14,167 bases of DNA from Acidobacteriota bacterium (GCA_013140875.1 JABFSB010000226.1:1-14167); one strand, 5' to 3'; counted from the stretch's first letter, positions 7,037-13,740 are shown. Program-made: numbers and translations. Notes: a model not told the origin generated them from the letters alone.

Positions 7037-8059
7037 ATGAAACATAATATCACTCTAATTCCGGGCGACGGCATTGGGCCGGAGATTGTGGCCGCGACGG
7101 TCCGCGTAATCGAGGCGACGGGCGTCGATATCGAATGGGAAACGCACATTTTGGGTGCCCAGGCGCAGGAAAAATATGGCACGACGCTGCCCGAATCGAC
7201 GACCGATTCCATCAAGCGAAACAAGGTTGCATTGAAAGGGCCGCAGATGACGCCGGTCGGCAAGGGTTTTACTTCGGTAAACGTCGGTTTGCGCAAGGCG
7301 CTCGACCTGTACGCCAATGTCCGTCCCGTCAAGGCTTTGCCGAATGTGCCGTGCCGCTATCCGGAGCTCGACCTCGTAATCGTCCGCGAAAATACCGAGG
7401 ACCTTTACGCCGGACTCGAACACGTCGTTATACCCGGAGTGGTCGAAAGCATAAAGATAATCACCGAAAAGGCATCGACGCGGATCGCGAAATACGCCTT
7501 TGAATACTCCCGCCTCAACAACCGAAAAAAAGTTACGGCCGTTCACAAGGCGAACATAATGAAGCTTTCGGACGGCCTGTTTCTCGAATGCTTTTACAAT
7601 GTCTCGAAGGATTATCCCGAGATCGAGGCCGACGACAAGATCATCGACAACTGCTGCATGCAGCTCGTGATGCGGCCTGAACAGTTCGATGTCCTGGTGC
7701 TTGAGAATCTGTACGGCGATATCGTTTCAGATCTGTGCGCCGGCCTGATCGGCGGGCTCGGCCTTGCACCGGGAGCGAACATCGGCGAACTAGGCGCGGT
7801 GTTCGAAGCGGTCCATGGCTCGGCACCCGACATTGCCGGACAGGGCATCGCCAATCCAACCGCATTAATGCTTTCGGCCATTCAAATGCTGCATCATATT
7901 GGAGAAAAAGACGCCGGCAACCGATTCAACGATGCCCTGCTCGCCGTTTTTGCCGATGGCAAAACGATCACAAAGGACCTTGGCGGTACGGCCAAAACGA
8001 ACGAGTTCGCCCGGGCGATTGTCGAAAAGATCGAGCAGGGAGCCGGGAGGGCGGCCTGA
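7037..8059 (+). CDS. NAD-dependent isocitrate dehydrogenase (short, IDH3-like)
   Basis: A 340-aa beta-decarboxylating dehydrogenase that converts isocitrate to 2-oxoglutarate and CO2 in the TCA cycle. The substrate site is intact: SVNVGLRK (S80, N82, R86), ANVRP (R96), VRENTEDLY (R117, Y124), HKANIMK (K171), and metal ligands D204, D228 and D232 (NLYGDIVSD). The cofactor loop reads HGSAPDIAG (260-268); Asp at 265, where NADP enzymes have a Lys, points to NAD. The S-x-N-x-x-L-R loop argues against 3-isopropylmalate dehydrogenase. By eye the protein closely resembles the mitochondrial IDH3 catalytic subunit. Homoisocitrate or tartrate dehydrogenase is less likely but belongs to the same family. 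It is cytosolic and divergent from thiO, with a weak ribosome site. A small secreted-protein gene follows 79 bp later. Confidence 0.9.
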   Translation: MKHNITLIPGDGIGPEIVAATVRVIEATGVDIEWETHILGAQAQEKYGTTLPESTTDSIKRNKVALKGPQMTPVGKGFTSVNVGLRKALDLYANVRPVKALPNVPCRYPELDLVIVRENTEDLYAGLEHVVIPGVVESIKIITEKASTRIAKYAFEYSRLNNRKKVTAVHKANIMKLSDGLFLECFYNVSKDYPEIEADDKIIDNCCMQLVMRPEQFDVLVLENLYGDIVSDLCAGLIGGLGLAPGANIGELGAVFEAVHGSAPDIAGQGIANPTALMLSAIQMLHHIGEKDAGNRFNDALLAVFADGKTITKDLGGTAKTNEFARAIVEKIEQGAGRAA

Positions 8060-8138
8060 AGTTTCCACGCAACTTCGCGGGTCTTGTTTCGTTCTAACAA
8101 TACGGCTTTTCCCGATTCCTCGGGCGCCGGAGCAGATC

Positions 8139-8528
8139 ATGACAACCGTTGCATTTTCTTTTGTAATTCTTTTGTTAACGACATTTGTGCCGGCCCAAAA
8201 TCTGGAAAAGATTTCTCTGAAAACCGGCCAGCAAAAGACGGCGAAAACCGGCCGTGTCAGCGTCAAATTCCTTGCCGTGACCGAGGATTCGCGCTGCCCC
8301 GAGAATGCTCGATGCATTTGGGCCGGTGTCGCCAGGGTGAAGATACAAGTCAGCAAAAACGGCAAAACGGCCGAGTTCGAGCTGAACACAAATCAGCCCG
8401 ATAAATCAGCCGTTTTCGAAGGCCAGGAAATAAAACTGACAGCCCTGACTCCGTATCCGAAAACGAGCACTCCGATCACGCCGGCGGGTTACATAGCGGC
8501 CTTCGCGATCGCGAAATCGGGTAAATAA
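8139..8528 (+). CDS. Small secreted protein with a conserved-looking two-cysteine motif
   Basis: A 129-aa protein of unknown function. Residues 1-19 are a signal peptide (TTVAFSFVILLLTTFVPA, cut before Q20). The mature part is a small beta-rich domain with one cysteine pair in SRCPENARCIWAG (C53, C59), an arrangement seen in many small periplasmic or lipoprotein-like hypothetical proteins and probably a disulfide loop. There is no lipobox cysteine. The ATG is preceded by GGAG with a 6-nt spacer (8129-8138), which fixes the start; the longer open frame back to 7899 overlaps the dehydrogenase gene. It lies 79 bp after that gene and 17 bp before a strong terminator. The structure class is an inference; I do not recognise a function. 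Confidence 0.8.
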   Translation: MTTVAFSFVILLLTTFVPAQNLEKISLKTGQQKTAKTGRVSVKFLAVTEDSRCPENARCIWAGVARVKIQVSKNGKTAEFELNTNQPDKSAVFEGQEIKLTALTPYPKTSTPITPAGYIAAFAIAKSGK

Positions 8529-8545
8529 TTTTCTTTTCAAGTTAA

Positions 8546-8585
8546 AAAAACCGCCCCGGCGAAACAGCATTCCGGGGCGGTTTTT
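8546..8585. terminator. Bidirectional Rho-independent terminator
   Basis: AAAAACCGCCCCGG at 8546-8559 pairs perfectly with CCGGGGCGGTTTTT at 8572-8585 around a 12-nt loop. The GC-rich 9-bp core has an A run on one side and a T run on the other, so it works on both strands. It sits between the convergent genes ending at 8528 (+) and 8596 (-), serving both. Confidence 0.93.
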
Positions 8586-8595
8586 GTACGCGCCG

Positions 8596-9873
8596 TCAAT
8601 TGCCGGAACAGCGCGGCCTTAGGAAATTAAGAAAAGTATAGTTTGCTACGTTCTTCCCGATCGCCTGGCCGGCGACGGTGTCGAAGTTGTAATGGATCCC
8701 GCCGTAGATTCGGCTGCGTGCCTGCTCGTTCGCCATCGCCGTGTAGCTGGCATATGACCGCATCGCCGCGGGCGGTCCGGCGAAGGTCGCGGTTACCGGG
8801 ATATCGTCGCGGCCGAAGACCAGGCCGAGTATTGTGGCAAAACTTATGCCTTGCCCGGCGGCGTTGCCGGCATATGTCGGGTACGGCGGGGTCACCAGCA
8901 GCGGCGTCCACGCCAAGTCCGACTCTGTGTTTGGATTTCCGTCCTCGTCCGCCCGACGGATCGCCGTCACCGGCCGCCACAAGCCGTAAACGTACTTACT
9001 TGAAAATGTCTGCTGCAAAGTATCGTGGAAGACCATGTGGAATAGGGCGAACAACCTTGCCCTTGCGGCGGTCGGCAATCCGCGTGAAACCGACGCGTCG
9101 CGGGCGGCGTTGTTCCAGACGACCAGCGTGTTCGGGGTGTTTGCCCAAACCTGGGCGATCAGCGTTTGTTCGGCCGTGCGCGTCGTGCTGTTTACCGCGC
9201 CGAGCGTTTTGGCCTCATTAAAATCCGCTGTATATTCGGCGCTCGTCAAGGACGGCGGCGGGTTAGGGCTGAACTGTCCACTACCGCTCGTCGCGAAAGG
9301 CTGAACGCCGGAAAAATGCGTAAGTGCGGCCGCCGCGTTCGCCGGCGGTGTCGGCTGCCAGTTGCCGGGCGTCGTCGGTAAAACGTACGCCGGCGGCGTC
9401 ACGAACCACCCGTCATTGGCGCGTTTGGCGATGATATTCTCGGCCGCGATTCGGCCAACGGCGATCCCCTGCCGGGCGCGGTTTTTCTCGATGCCGCTTA
9501 AGGTCGCCGCCAGCTCGGCGTCGAAAATCGACTGGCGCGTCGGGAACAGGTTTACCAACACGTCATGTGCCGCTTGCGCCGCCGCCGCTTCGACCGAAGC
9601 GTTCGGGCTGCCCGGAACGTCCGTTAAATATGGGGTGTGCGAGCCCTCGATCGAATTCACGGCATCGTACATTGCCAGATGTACCATCGCCGTAGATCGT
9701 CCGGCCAAGACCGTCGCCGGCTGCTGTCCGGGCGTGTTGATCGTCGTCATCAGCACGCGGTTCCATTGCAGAATGACCTCTTCCGACGATTGAGCATAGA
9801 CACCGGCTTGGGCAATAGTGATTGTTATCGCTAAAACTAATAGAAAGGCTAATTTTCCCGTTAGGTTTTTCAT
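8596..9873 (-). CDS. Secreted vanadium-dependent haloperoxidase / PAP2-superfamily protein with altered active-site His
   Basis: A 425-aa exported protein. The signal peptide is residues 1-28 (KLAFLLVLAITITIAQAGVYA). An all-helical fold follows, with the VHPO/PAP2 signature spread over the last third. K293 and R300 sit in KYVYGLWRP, the middle motif is PPYPTYAGNAAG (A335-G336-N337), and R388 and H394 sit in SRIYGGIHYNFD. These match by spacing the vanadate ligands K353, R360, S402-G403-H404, R490 and H496 of the fungal chloroperoxidase (numbers from memory), except that Ser is Ala and the acid-base His is Asn. Vanadate or phosphate binding may therefore remain while catalysis is changed or lost. 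The ATG at 9873 follows a strong GGAGGA seven bases upstream; longer in-frame starts are rejected. It is divergent from the winged-helix regulator and ends at the shared terminator. The family is firm; haloperoxidase activity is doubtful. Confidence 0.88.
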   Translation of the reverse strand: MKNLTGKLAFLLVLAITITIAQAGVYAQSSEEVILQWNRVLMTTINTPGQQPATVLAGRSTAMVHLAMYDAVNSIEGSHTPYLTDVPGSPNASVEAAAAQAAHDVLVNLFPTRQSIFDAELAATLSGIEKNRARQGIAVGRIAAENIIAKRANDGWFVTPPAYVLPTTPGNWQPTPPANAAAALTHFSGVQPFATSGSGQFSPNPPPSLTSAEYTADFNEAKTLGAVNSTTRTAEQTLIAQVWANTPNTLVVWNNAARDASVSRGLPTAARARLFALFHMVFHDTLQQTFSSKYVYGLWRPVTAIRRADEDGNPNTESDLAWTPLLVTPPYPTYAGNAAGQGISFATILGLVFGRDDIPVTATFAGPPAAMRSYASYTAMANEQARSRIYGGIHYNFDTVAGQAIGKNVANYTFLNFLRPRCSGN

Positions 9874-9905
9874 TTTTCCGTCCTCCGTTTTTTCTTCTGT
9901 TTGGC

Positions 9906-9973
9906 CGCCGGCTGCGATATACTTTGGGGCAACGTTTTTCAGGACATCTGCCTTTTTCATAAAGCAGCCGGCG
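9906..9973. promoter_or_regulatory. 10-bp perfect inverted repeat in the divergent haloperoxidase/regulator gap (candidate operator)
   Basis: CGCCGGCTGC at 9906-9915 is the exact reverse complement of GCAGCCGGCG at 9964-9973, with 48 bp between. The pair is centred at about 9939.5, close to the middle of the 144-bp gap (9874-10017). A TATACT sequence at 9918-9923, a good -10 match, touches the left arm. The repeat is visible directly; that a protein binds it, perhaps the adjacent winged-helix regulator, is inference. Confidence 0.4.
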
Positions 9974-10017
9974 ATGATTTTGCTTCGCTCAAGCAATCTA
10001 ATTGACGGAGGAATTAA

Positions 10018-11109
10018 ATGTCTTTGAAAAAAACTCCAGATTTTCTCCAGAATTTATTAGGGACGGAAATGAACGGCACTCCCCGGCAATTGTATTGCTT
10101 CAAGTCATTTCGGCTGGACGTTGCCGAGCGGCAGATGTTCAATAATGGGACGCCCGTCCCGCTTACGCCGAAGGCCTTCGATCTGCTTGCGTACCTGGTC
10201 GAACGCAGCGGGCACCTGGTGGAAAAAGAGGAGTTGATGCAAACGATCTGGGCTGATTCGTTTGTCGAGGACGCAAACCTGACCCGCGCCATCCACACGT
10301 TGCGCCGTGCGCTCGGCGAGGACAATGAGCATAAATACATAGAGACGGTTGCGAAGAAAGGTTATCGATTCGTTGCCGAGGTGAATCGTGAGGATGGTGA
10401 GGGTGTGTCCATGCTTTCACGCGATATCGATCACGAGCCGGCAATTTTCACGGATCTGCCGAGCATTGAATCGGATGCGGCCGAACCGCATGCTTATGCG
10501 CCGCCGGTTAGAGGAGCATTTTCGAACCGAGTTATATTTCTGGGCCTGGCGGTCCTGATTGCTTCAGCCCTTTTGGCGTTTCTCGCTCTGAAATGGAACG
10601 GGCAAGCAACCGGAGAATCGGGACCGGCTGTTTCCATCGTTATCCTGCCGTTCCGGCCGATTGATACGGCAAGCCGCGACGAGGCCTATGACCTTTTCTT
10701 TGCCGATTCGCTCATCACCCAGTTAAGTCAGGGAGCGAGAAACCTTCAGGTGCGTTCGTTCAGCGCCGTGCGCGGGTATACGGATGTAAAGCAGGACGCG
10801 GTGAATATCGGAAAGGAGCAAAAGGCGAACTATGTGGTCGAATCGAGCTACGTGGTCGCGGACGGCCGCCTTCGCGGCACATGGAAGCTTTTGAACGTGG
10901 CTGATGGTTCCGTCGCCGCGACCTCGAGTTATGATCTGGATGGTTCGAACCGTTACTCAGCGGCGGAAAATGTATCTTTAAAGATCGCGCCGGAGCTGCT
11001 TTCGAAACTGAAATTTGCTCCGGTAAAGCCGGTCCTAAACCGTAGTACGAACAATGACGAAGCGTGGGAACATTACCGTTACGGCATGAAAACTGGCGTT
11101 TGCTCATGA
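10018..11109 (+). CDS. CadC/ToxR-like membrane regulator, N-terminal part (wHTH + TM + TolB-like); gene broken by frameshift
   Basis: A 363-aa fragment of a transcription regulator. Residues 28-122 are an OmpR/PhoB-type winged helix (LTPKAFDLLAYLVERSG, then LTRAIHTLRRALGE and KGYRFVAEV). A single membrane helix lies at about 171-192 (RVIFLGLAVLIASALLAFLA). A TolB/FlgO-like periplasmic domain spans about 206-335 (VILPFRPIDT, ADSLITQLSQ, VRSFSAVRGY). The frame ends in AWEHYRYGMKTGVCS, where such proteins enter TPR repeats. The missing repeats continue in the next frame from 11090; removing one A from the run at 11089-11092 joins both parts into a 629-aa protein. The start is certain: GGAGG at 10007-10011, six bases before ATG. 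It is divergent from the haloperoxidase-family gene, which it may control (inference). Confidence 0.85.
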   Translation: MSLKKTPDFLQNLLGTEMNGTPRQLYCFKSFRLDVAERQMFNNGTPVPLTPKAFDLLAYLVERSGHLVEKEELMQTIWADSFVEDANLTRAIHTLRRALGEDNEHKYIETVAKKGYRFVAEVNREDGEGVSMLSRDIDHEPAIFTDLPSIESDAAEPHAYAPPVRGAFSNRVIFLGLAVLIASALLAFLALKWNGQATGESGPAVSIVILPFRPIDTASRDEAYDLFFADSLITQLSQGARNLQVRSFSAVRGYTDVKQDAVNIGKEQKANYVVESSYVVADGRLRGTWKLLNVADGSVAATSSYDLDGSNRYSAAENVSLKIAPELLSKLKFAPVKPVLNRSTNNDEAWEHYRYGMKTGVCS

Positions 11110-11908
11110 AAGCAGCTTCGTAAACGGCGGTAAGAGAGAGGAACATTGCCCAGCCGCGCGTGAAGCGGCAAACCGAGCCTTGGCCGTGGCCCCTGATCTG
11201 GGCGACGCTTACGCGCTCTACGGCATTAATTCCCTCACCTGTTTTGGGGAATTGAATACGGCGGAAACCTCTTTTCAGCGGGCATTGGAACTGGCACCGA
11301 ATTCCGCTTTTGTCCGTCGGTATTACGGTATTTATTTGACAGCCATCGAGCGGGGAAACGAATCGGTGACCGAGCTGCGCAAGGCTATCGATCTTGAGCC
11401 GAATCTTTCGTGGACCGAGAAACTTCTTGGCCGCTCTCTTTTCTTCGCCCGCCGCTATGACGAGGCAATCGAGCAGGTGAAAAAGGCGCGCCAGATCGAC
11501 CAAAATGACATCGTCGAACAGACCGGCTATCTATTCATGTCTTATGAGCAGAATGACGATTTCGACAACGCCCTCGAGTGGTTTTTGGTTTTCGAATCGC
11601 TGAAGGGCGTGGGCCAAAAGGAGCTTGATTCATTCAAAAACATCTATGCAAAATCCGGCTGGCCCGGTGTTTTGCAAAAACGTCTCGAGATCGCTGAGGA
11701 AAAAGATCGGAGCGGAGCGGAAAACTATAGTGAGATAGCTTCGCTCGCCGCCCAGGTCGGTGATAAGGACAAGGCGTTCGCCTACCTGCAAAAAGCCCTG
11801 CCGAAAGGGCATCTTTTCATGGCCCAACTGAGGATCGACCCGAATCTCGACGCGCTCCGCTCAGACCCAAGATACAAGGCGATCTACGACCAGAACTGGC
11901 CGCATTAA
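11090..11908 (+). CDS. TPR C-terminal part of the same wHTH regulator, out of frame with its N-terminal half
   Basis: This open frame of 272 residues begins directly after an in-frame TGA at 11087 and is shifted by one base from the preceding CDS. It has no good start of its own; the first candidate is TTG at 11180 with no ribosome site. The sequence holds several TPR units: AAREAANRALAVAPDLGDAY, AETSFQRALELAPNSAFVRR, TELRKAIDLEPNL and YDEAIEQVKKARQIDQNDIV. It ends in LDALRSDPRYKAIYDQ, a usual C terminus for wHTH-TolB-TPR proteins. It should be read as the continuation of the gene starting at 10018. TPRs in these regulators mediate protein contacts, here on the periplasmic side. It converges on the PD40 gene with a 16-bp gap. 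Confidence 0.8.
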   Translation, partial: KLAFAHESSFVNGGKREEHCPAAREAANRALAVAPDLGDAYALYGINSLTCFGELNTAETSFQRALELAPNSAFVRRYYGIYLTAIERGNESVTELRKAIDLEPNLSWTEKLLGRSLFFARRYDEAIEQVKKARQIDQNDIVEQTGYLFMSYEQNDDFDNALEWFLVFESLKGVGQKELDSFKNIYAKSGWPGVLQKRLEIAEEKDRSGAENYSEIASLAAQVGDKDKAFAYLQKALPKGHLFMAQLRIDPNLDALRSDPRYKAIYDQNWPH

Positions 11909-11924
11909 ATGCCGTCGTTATGTA

Positions 11925-12860
11925 CTAACGTGCTTTCCGCGTCGTCATATAGATGTCCTGCACCCCCTCGCCGCCGGGCCGCTCGGACGTAAATAGCATT
12001 ACCGTATTGCCGGCGGATAGAGATGGATTCACGTCCAGAAAACCTTCCATATTTATCGGGTATGGCAATCGTACGGGCGGCGACCACGTCCTAAGCGTGC
12101 TCGCCCGGGTCGAAACCCACATGTCTAATGCCGGGAGATCGTTGTTCATTGCCGCCCGCGACGAGCTGAAAATTATTTCAAGGCCGTCATCCCTGACCCA
12201 AAAACACGTGTCGCGGTACGGGCTGTTCAGTTCCCTAACGTTTACGGGCGGTCCGAAGGTTCCGGCCGGCGTTATCTCACTGGTGTAGATGTCCGCATTG
12301 CCGAGCCCCATATCCGGGCGGGCCGTCGAGAAAAAGAGCTTGCTGCTGGTGCCGAGAGATTCGAAAAGATAGTTTGCCGCCACCTCTTCGGAATTGGTGT
12401 TTATGACCGACCCCATGTTGACCGGCGGCTGCCAGCCGAAGTTGTCCTTTGTGCTCTCCCGATAAGAGGCCCAAATATCGTTTCCGCCCACGCCTCCGGC
12501 CCGGTCGCTTTGAAACAGCAGAATGTGTCCGTCCGGAGTAATGCTTCGCAGTCTGTCCAGCCCGCCGGCATTTATCGACGAGCCCAGATTAACCGGCTGA
12601 CCCCACGGCGAATTCACGCTGCTGCGGCTGGCAACCCACAGATCTTCGTTCCCCGAACCGCCCGGCCGCGTCGAAGTGAAAAACAGGTTAAGCCCGTCTT
12701 CAGTCAAGACCGCGGCACTGTCCACAAACTTCGAATTGATCGGCGGCCCCAAATTCACAGGTGCCGACCACTCGCCAAATTGGTATCCGTTCGAACTGCC
12801 CGGAAATACGCACACGCTTAAAACGATGAGAAAAAGGATTGCGAGACTGTTCTTATACAT
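11925..12860 (-). CDS. Secreted PD40 (WD40-like) beta-propeller protein with five repeats
   Basis: A 311-aa exported protein. Residues 1-25 are a signal peptide (KNSLAILFLIVLSVCVF). The rest is five units of about 50-60 residues, starting near 29, 84, 141, 201 and 258. The pattern in each is W-x-x-PVNLG-x-x-IN, a variable strand, DG-x-x-L-x-F-x-S-x-RPGG, then D-I/L/M-W/Y-x-x-x-R. This is the PD40/TolB-type blade. The PVNLG..IN form is common in secreted propellers of Bacteroidota and Acidobacteriota, often near OmpA or TPR proteins. No catalytic residues are evident, so a binding or scaffold role is likely. The Cys in LSVC is not a good lipobox. The ATG at 12860 begins the signal peptide; AAGGA upstream is rather far from it. 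A tandem 11-bp repeat lies about 100 bp upstream. It stops with TAG. Confidence 0.87.
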   Translation of the reverse strand: MYKNSLAILFLIVLSVCVFPGSSNGYQFGEWSAPVNLGPPINSKFVDSAAVLTEDGLNLFFTSTRPGGSGNEDLWVASRSSVNSPWGQPVNLGSSINAGGLDRLRSITPDGHILLFQSDRAGGVGGNDIWASYRESTKDNFGWQPPVNMGSVINTNSEEVAANYLFESLGTSSKLFFSTARPDMGLGNADIYTSEITPAGTFGPPVNVRELNSPYRDTCFWVRDDGLEIIFSSSRAAMNNDLPALDMWVSTRASTLRTWSPPVRLPYPINMEGFLDVNPSLSAGNTVMLFTSERPGGEGVQDIYMTTRKAR

Positions 12861-13065
12861 TTCGTTTGTCCGTCCTTTCGAGAGATTTCAAATTGATTAA
12901 GACCGAAGGTGCAAACACATTAACTTAAATCTCATCAAAATGTCCTTTAAAAGTCTTCCAATTTTTCTCCAAATTTTCTCTAATTCCGTAATTTCGGGGT
13001 TTTGAATAGGACTTCCAGAAAAGAGATTGGAAAATTAGGACGGCTGTATCATTAAAAAAATGACG
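12861..13065. other. AT-rich intergenic region between the PD40 gene and pnuC
   Basis: The longest gap in the window (205 bp), clearly richer in A+T than its neighbours. Both flanking genes run leftward, so it should hold the promoter of the PD40 gene and the 3' end of the pnuC transcript. I find no convincing -35/-10 pair, ORF or strong terminator. The only distinct structure is the 11-bp tandem repeat listed separately. Confidence 0.5.
12958..12979. repeat. Two tandem 11-bp direct repeats upstream of the PD40 gene
   Basis: CCAATTTTTCT (12958-12968) is followed directly by CCAAATTTTCT (12969-12979), differing at one base. The period is about one helical turn, the usual layout of OmpR/PhoB-class winged-helix sites. 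It lies 98-119 bp upstream of the PD40 start codon. In AT-rich DNA such a repeat can arise by chance. Confidence 0.35.
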
Positions 13066-13632
13066 CTAGCTGGCTGTGGCGAGGCCGTTTTTTTTCCACA
13101 GACGACGCCAACTCAGGATTCCGAGCACGGCGAGGGCGAGAAAGATGACGAATTCCAGCGCGATCAGTTTTACGCCTTTTATGGAATAAAGGCCGATGCT
13201 GGTGATATCGACGATTATCCACAACACCCATGTTTCGAATATACGGCGGGCGAGCAGGATCGTTGCCAGAATGCTTGAGATCGCGATGAAGGTGTCGACG
13301 TACGGGAAGGATGCGGGTGCCGCGAAAACTTGCGGCAGCAGCAGGTGTATTTGCGCTATTAACGTGCCGACAACAAGCGTTACGGCCGCGATGAAGCCCG
13401 CAAGCCGCAGCCGGTTGGTACCGCTAAGGCTGCGAATCGAACTTTGCCGGTGCTCCGCTTTGTTTTTCCACGAAAACCAGCCGTAAACGCCCATCCCGCA
13501 AAAATACACTTGCAGAAACATGTCTGAGTAGAGGTGTATCTGGTAAAAAATGACGAGAAAAAATAAGGCGTTTGCTATTCCGGTAGGCCAGGTAAAAATA
13601 TTGGCCCTCGCCGCCAGGAAAACCGAGATCAA
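13066..13632 (-). CDS. pnuC: PnuC-family nicotinamide riboside transporter (N terminus cut off by TAG)
   Basis: A polytopic inner-membrane protein that takes up nicotinamide riboside for NAD salvage. The intact open frame from TTG 13632 encodes 188 aa. The PnuC signature is clear: NIFTWPTGIANALFF, LYSDMFLQVYF, YGWFSW, then VDTFIAISSILATILLARR and FETWVLWIIVDITSIGLYSIKG, the conserved C-terminal helices. Mature PnuC proteins are usually about 190-230 aa and begin with another helix before ARxNIxxWPTG. That helix is present upstream in the same frame but separated by a TAG at 13660-13662. The TTG has no ribosome site, so production of a working protein is doubtful unless the TAG is an error. 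Salvage partners such as NadR or NMN kinase are not in view. The gene follows an Xaa-Pro aminopeptidase gene on the same strand. Confidence 0.82.
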   Translation of the reverse strand: MISVFLAARANIFTWPTGIANALFFLVIFYQIHLYSDMFLQVYFCGMGVYGWFSWKNKAEHRQSSIRSLSGTNRLRLAGFIAAVTLVVGTLIAQIHLLLPQVFAAPASFPYVDTFIAISSILATILLARRIFETWVLWIIVDITSIGLYSIKGVKLIALEFVIFLALAVLGILSWRRLWKKNGLATAS

Positions 13633-13740
13633 GCCCAGGACCGTGCCGACAAATTCGACCTAGCTGACCTGATGTTCGAAAACCGTGAAAAAGGTTTCTT
13701 TAACATCAAGGAGCGCTGTGATAGGTGAAAGATCGAGCAT
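13633..13740 (-). pseudogene. pnuC: Separated N-terminal segment of pnuC with in-frame TAG at 13660-13662
   Basis: Reading the pnuC frame upstream from the TTG at 13632 gives VEFVGTVLG, then TAG (13662-13660), then FFTVFEHQVS back to ATG at 13740. Joined as HQVS-[stop]-VEFVGTVLG, this matches the S-Y-x-E-F-x-G-T pattern I associate with the start of PnuC proteins, with TAG standing at the Tyr codon (residue 27 of 224). One base change (TAG from TAC or TAT) would explain it. TAG also ends two intact genes in this window, so it is a normal stop here. No clear ribosome site precedes the ATG. Confidence 0.6.

Noticed and set aside
8111..8124. CCCGA-TTCC-TCGGG hairpin between the dehydrogenase and small secreted-protein genes
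   Set aside because: The stem is only five base pairs with no following T run, so I do not call it a terminator or riboswitch.
9874..9996. Longer N terminus for the haloperoxidase-family gene
   Set aside because: The signal peptide and a strong GGAGGA ribosome site both fix the start at 9873; the extension covers the divergent promoter region.
13049..13063. TCATT-AAAAA-AATGA hairpin just after pnuC
   Set aside because: A five-pair, AT-only stem is too weak to support as a terminator.
13660..13662. TAG in pnuC as a recoded sense codon
   Set aside because: TAG ends the TlpA-like gene (4356-4358) and the PD40 gene (11925-11927) normally, and no recoding structure is visible nearby.
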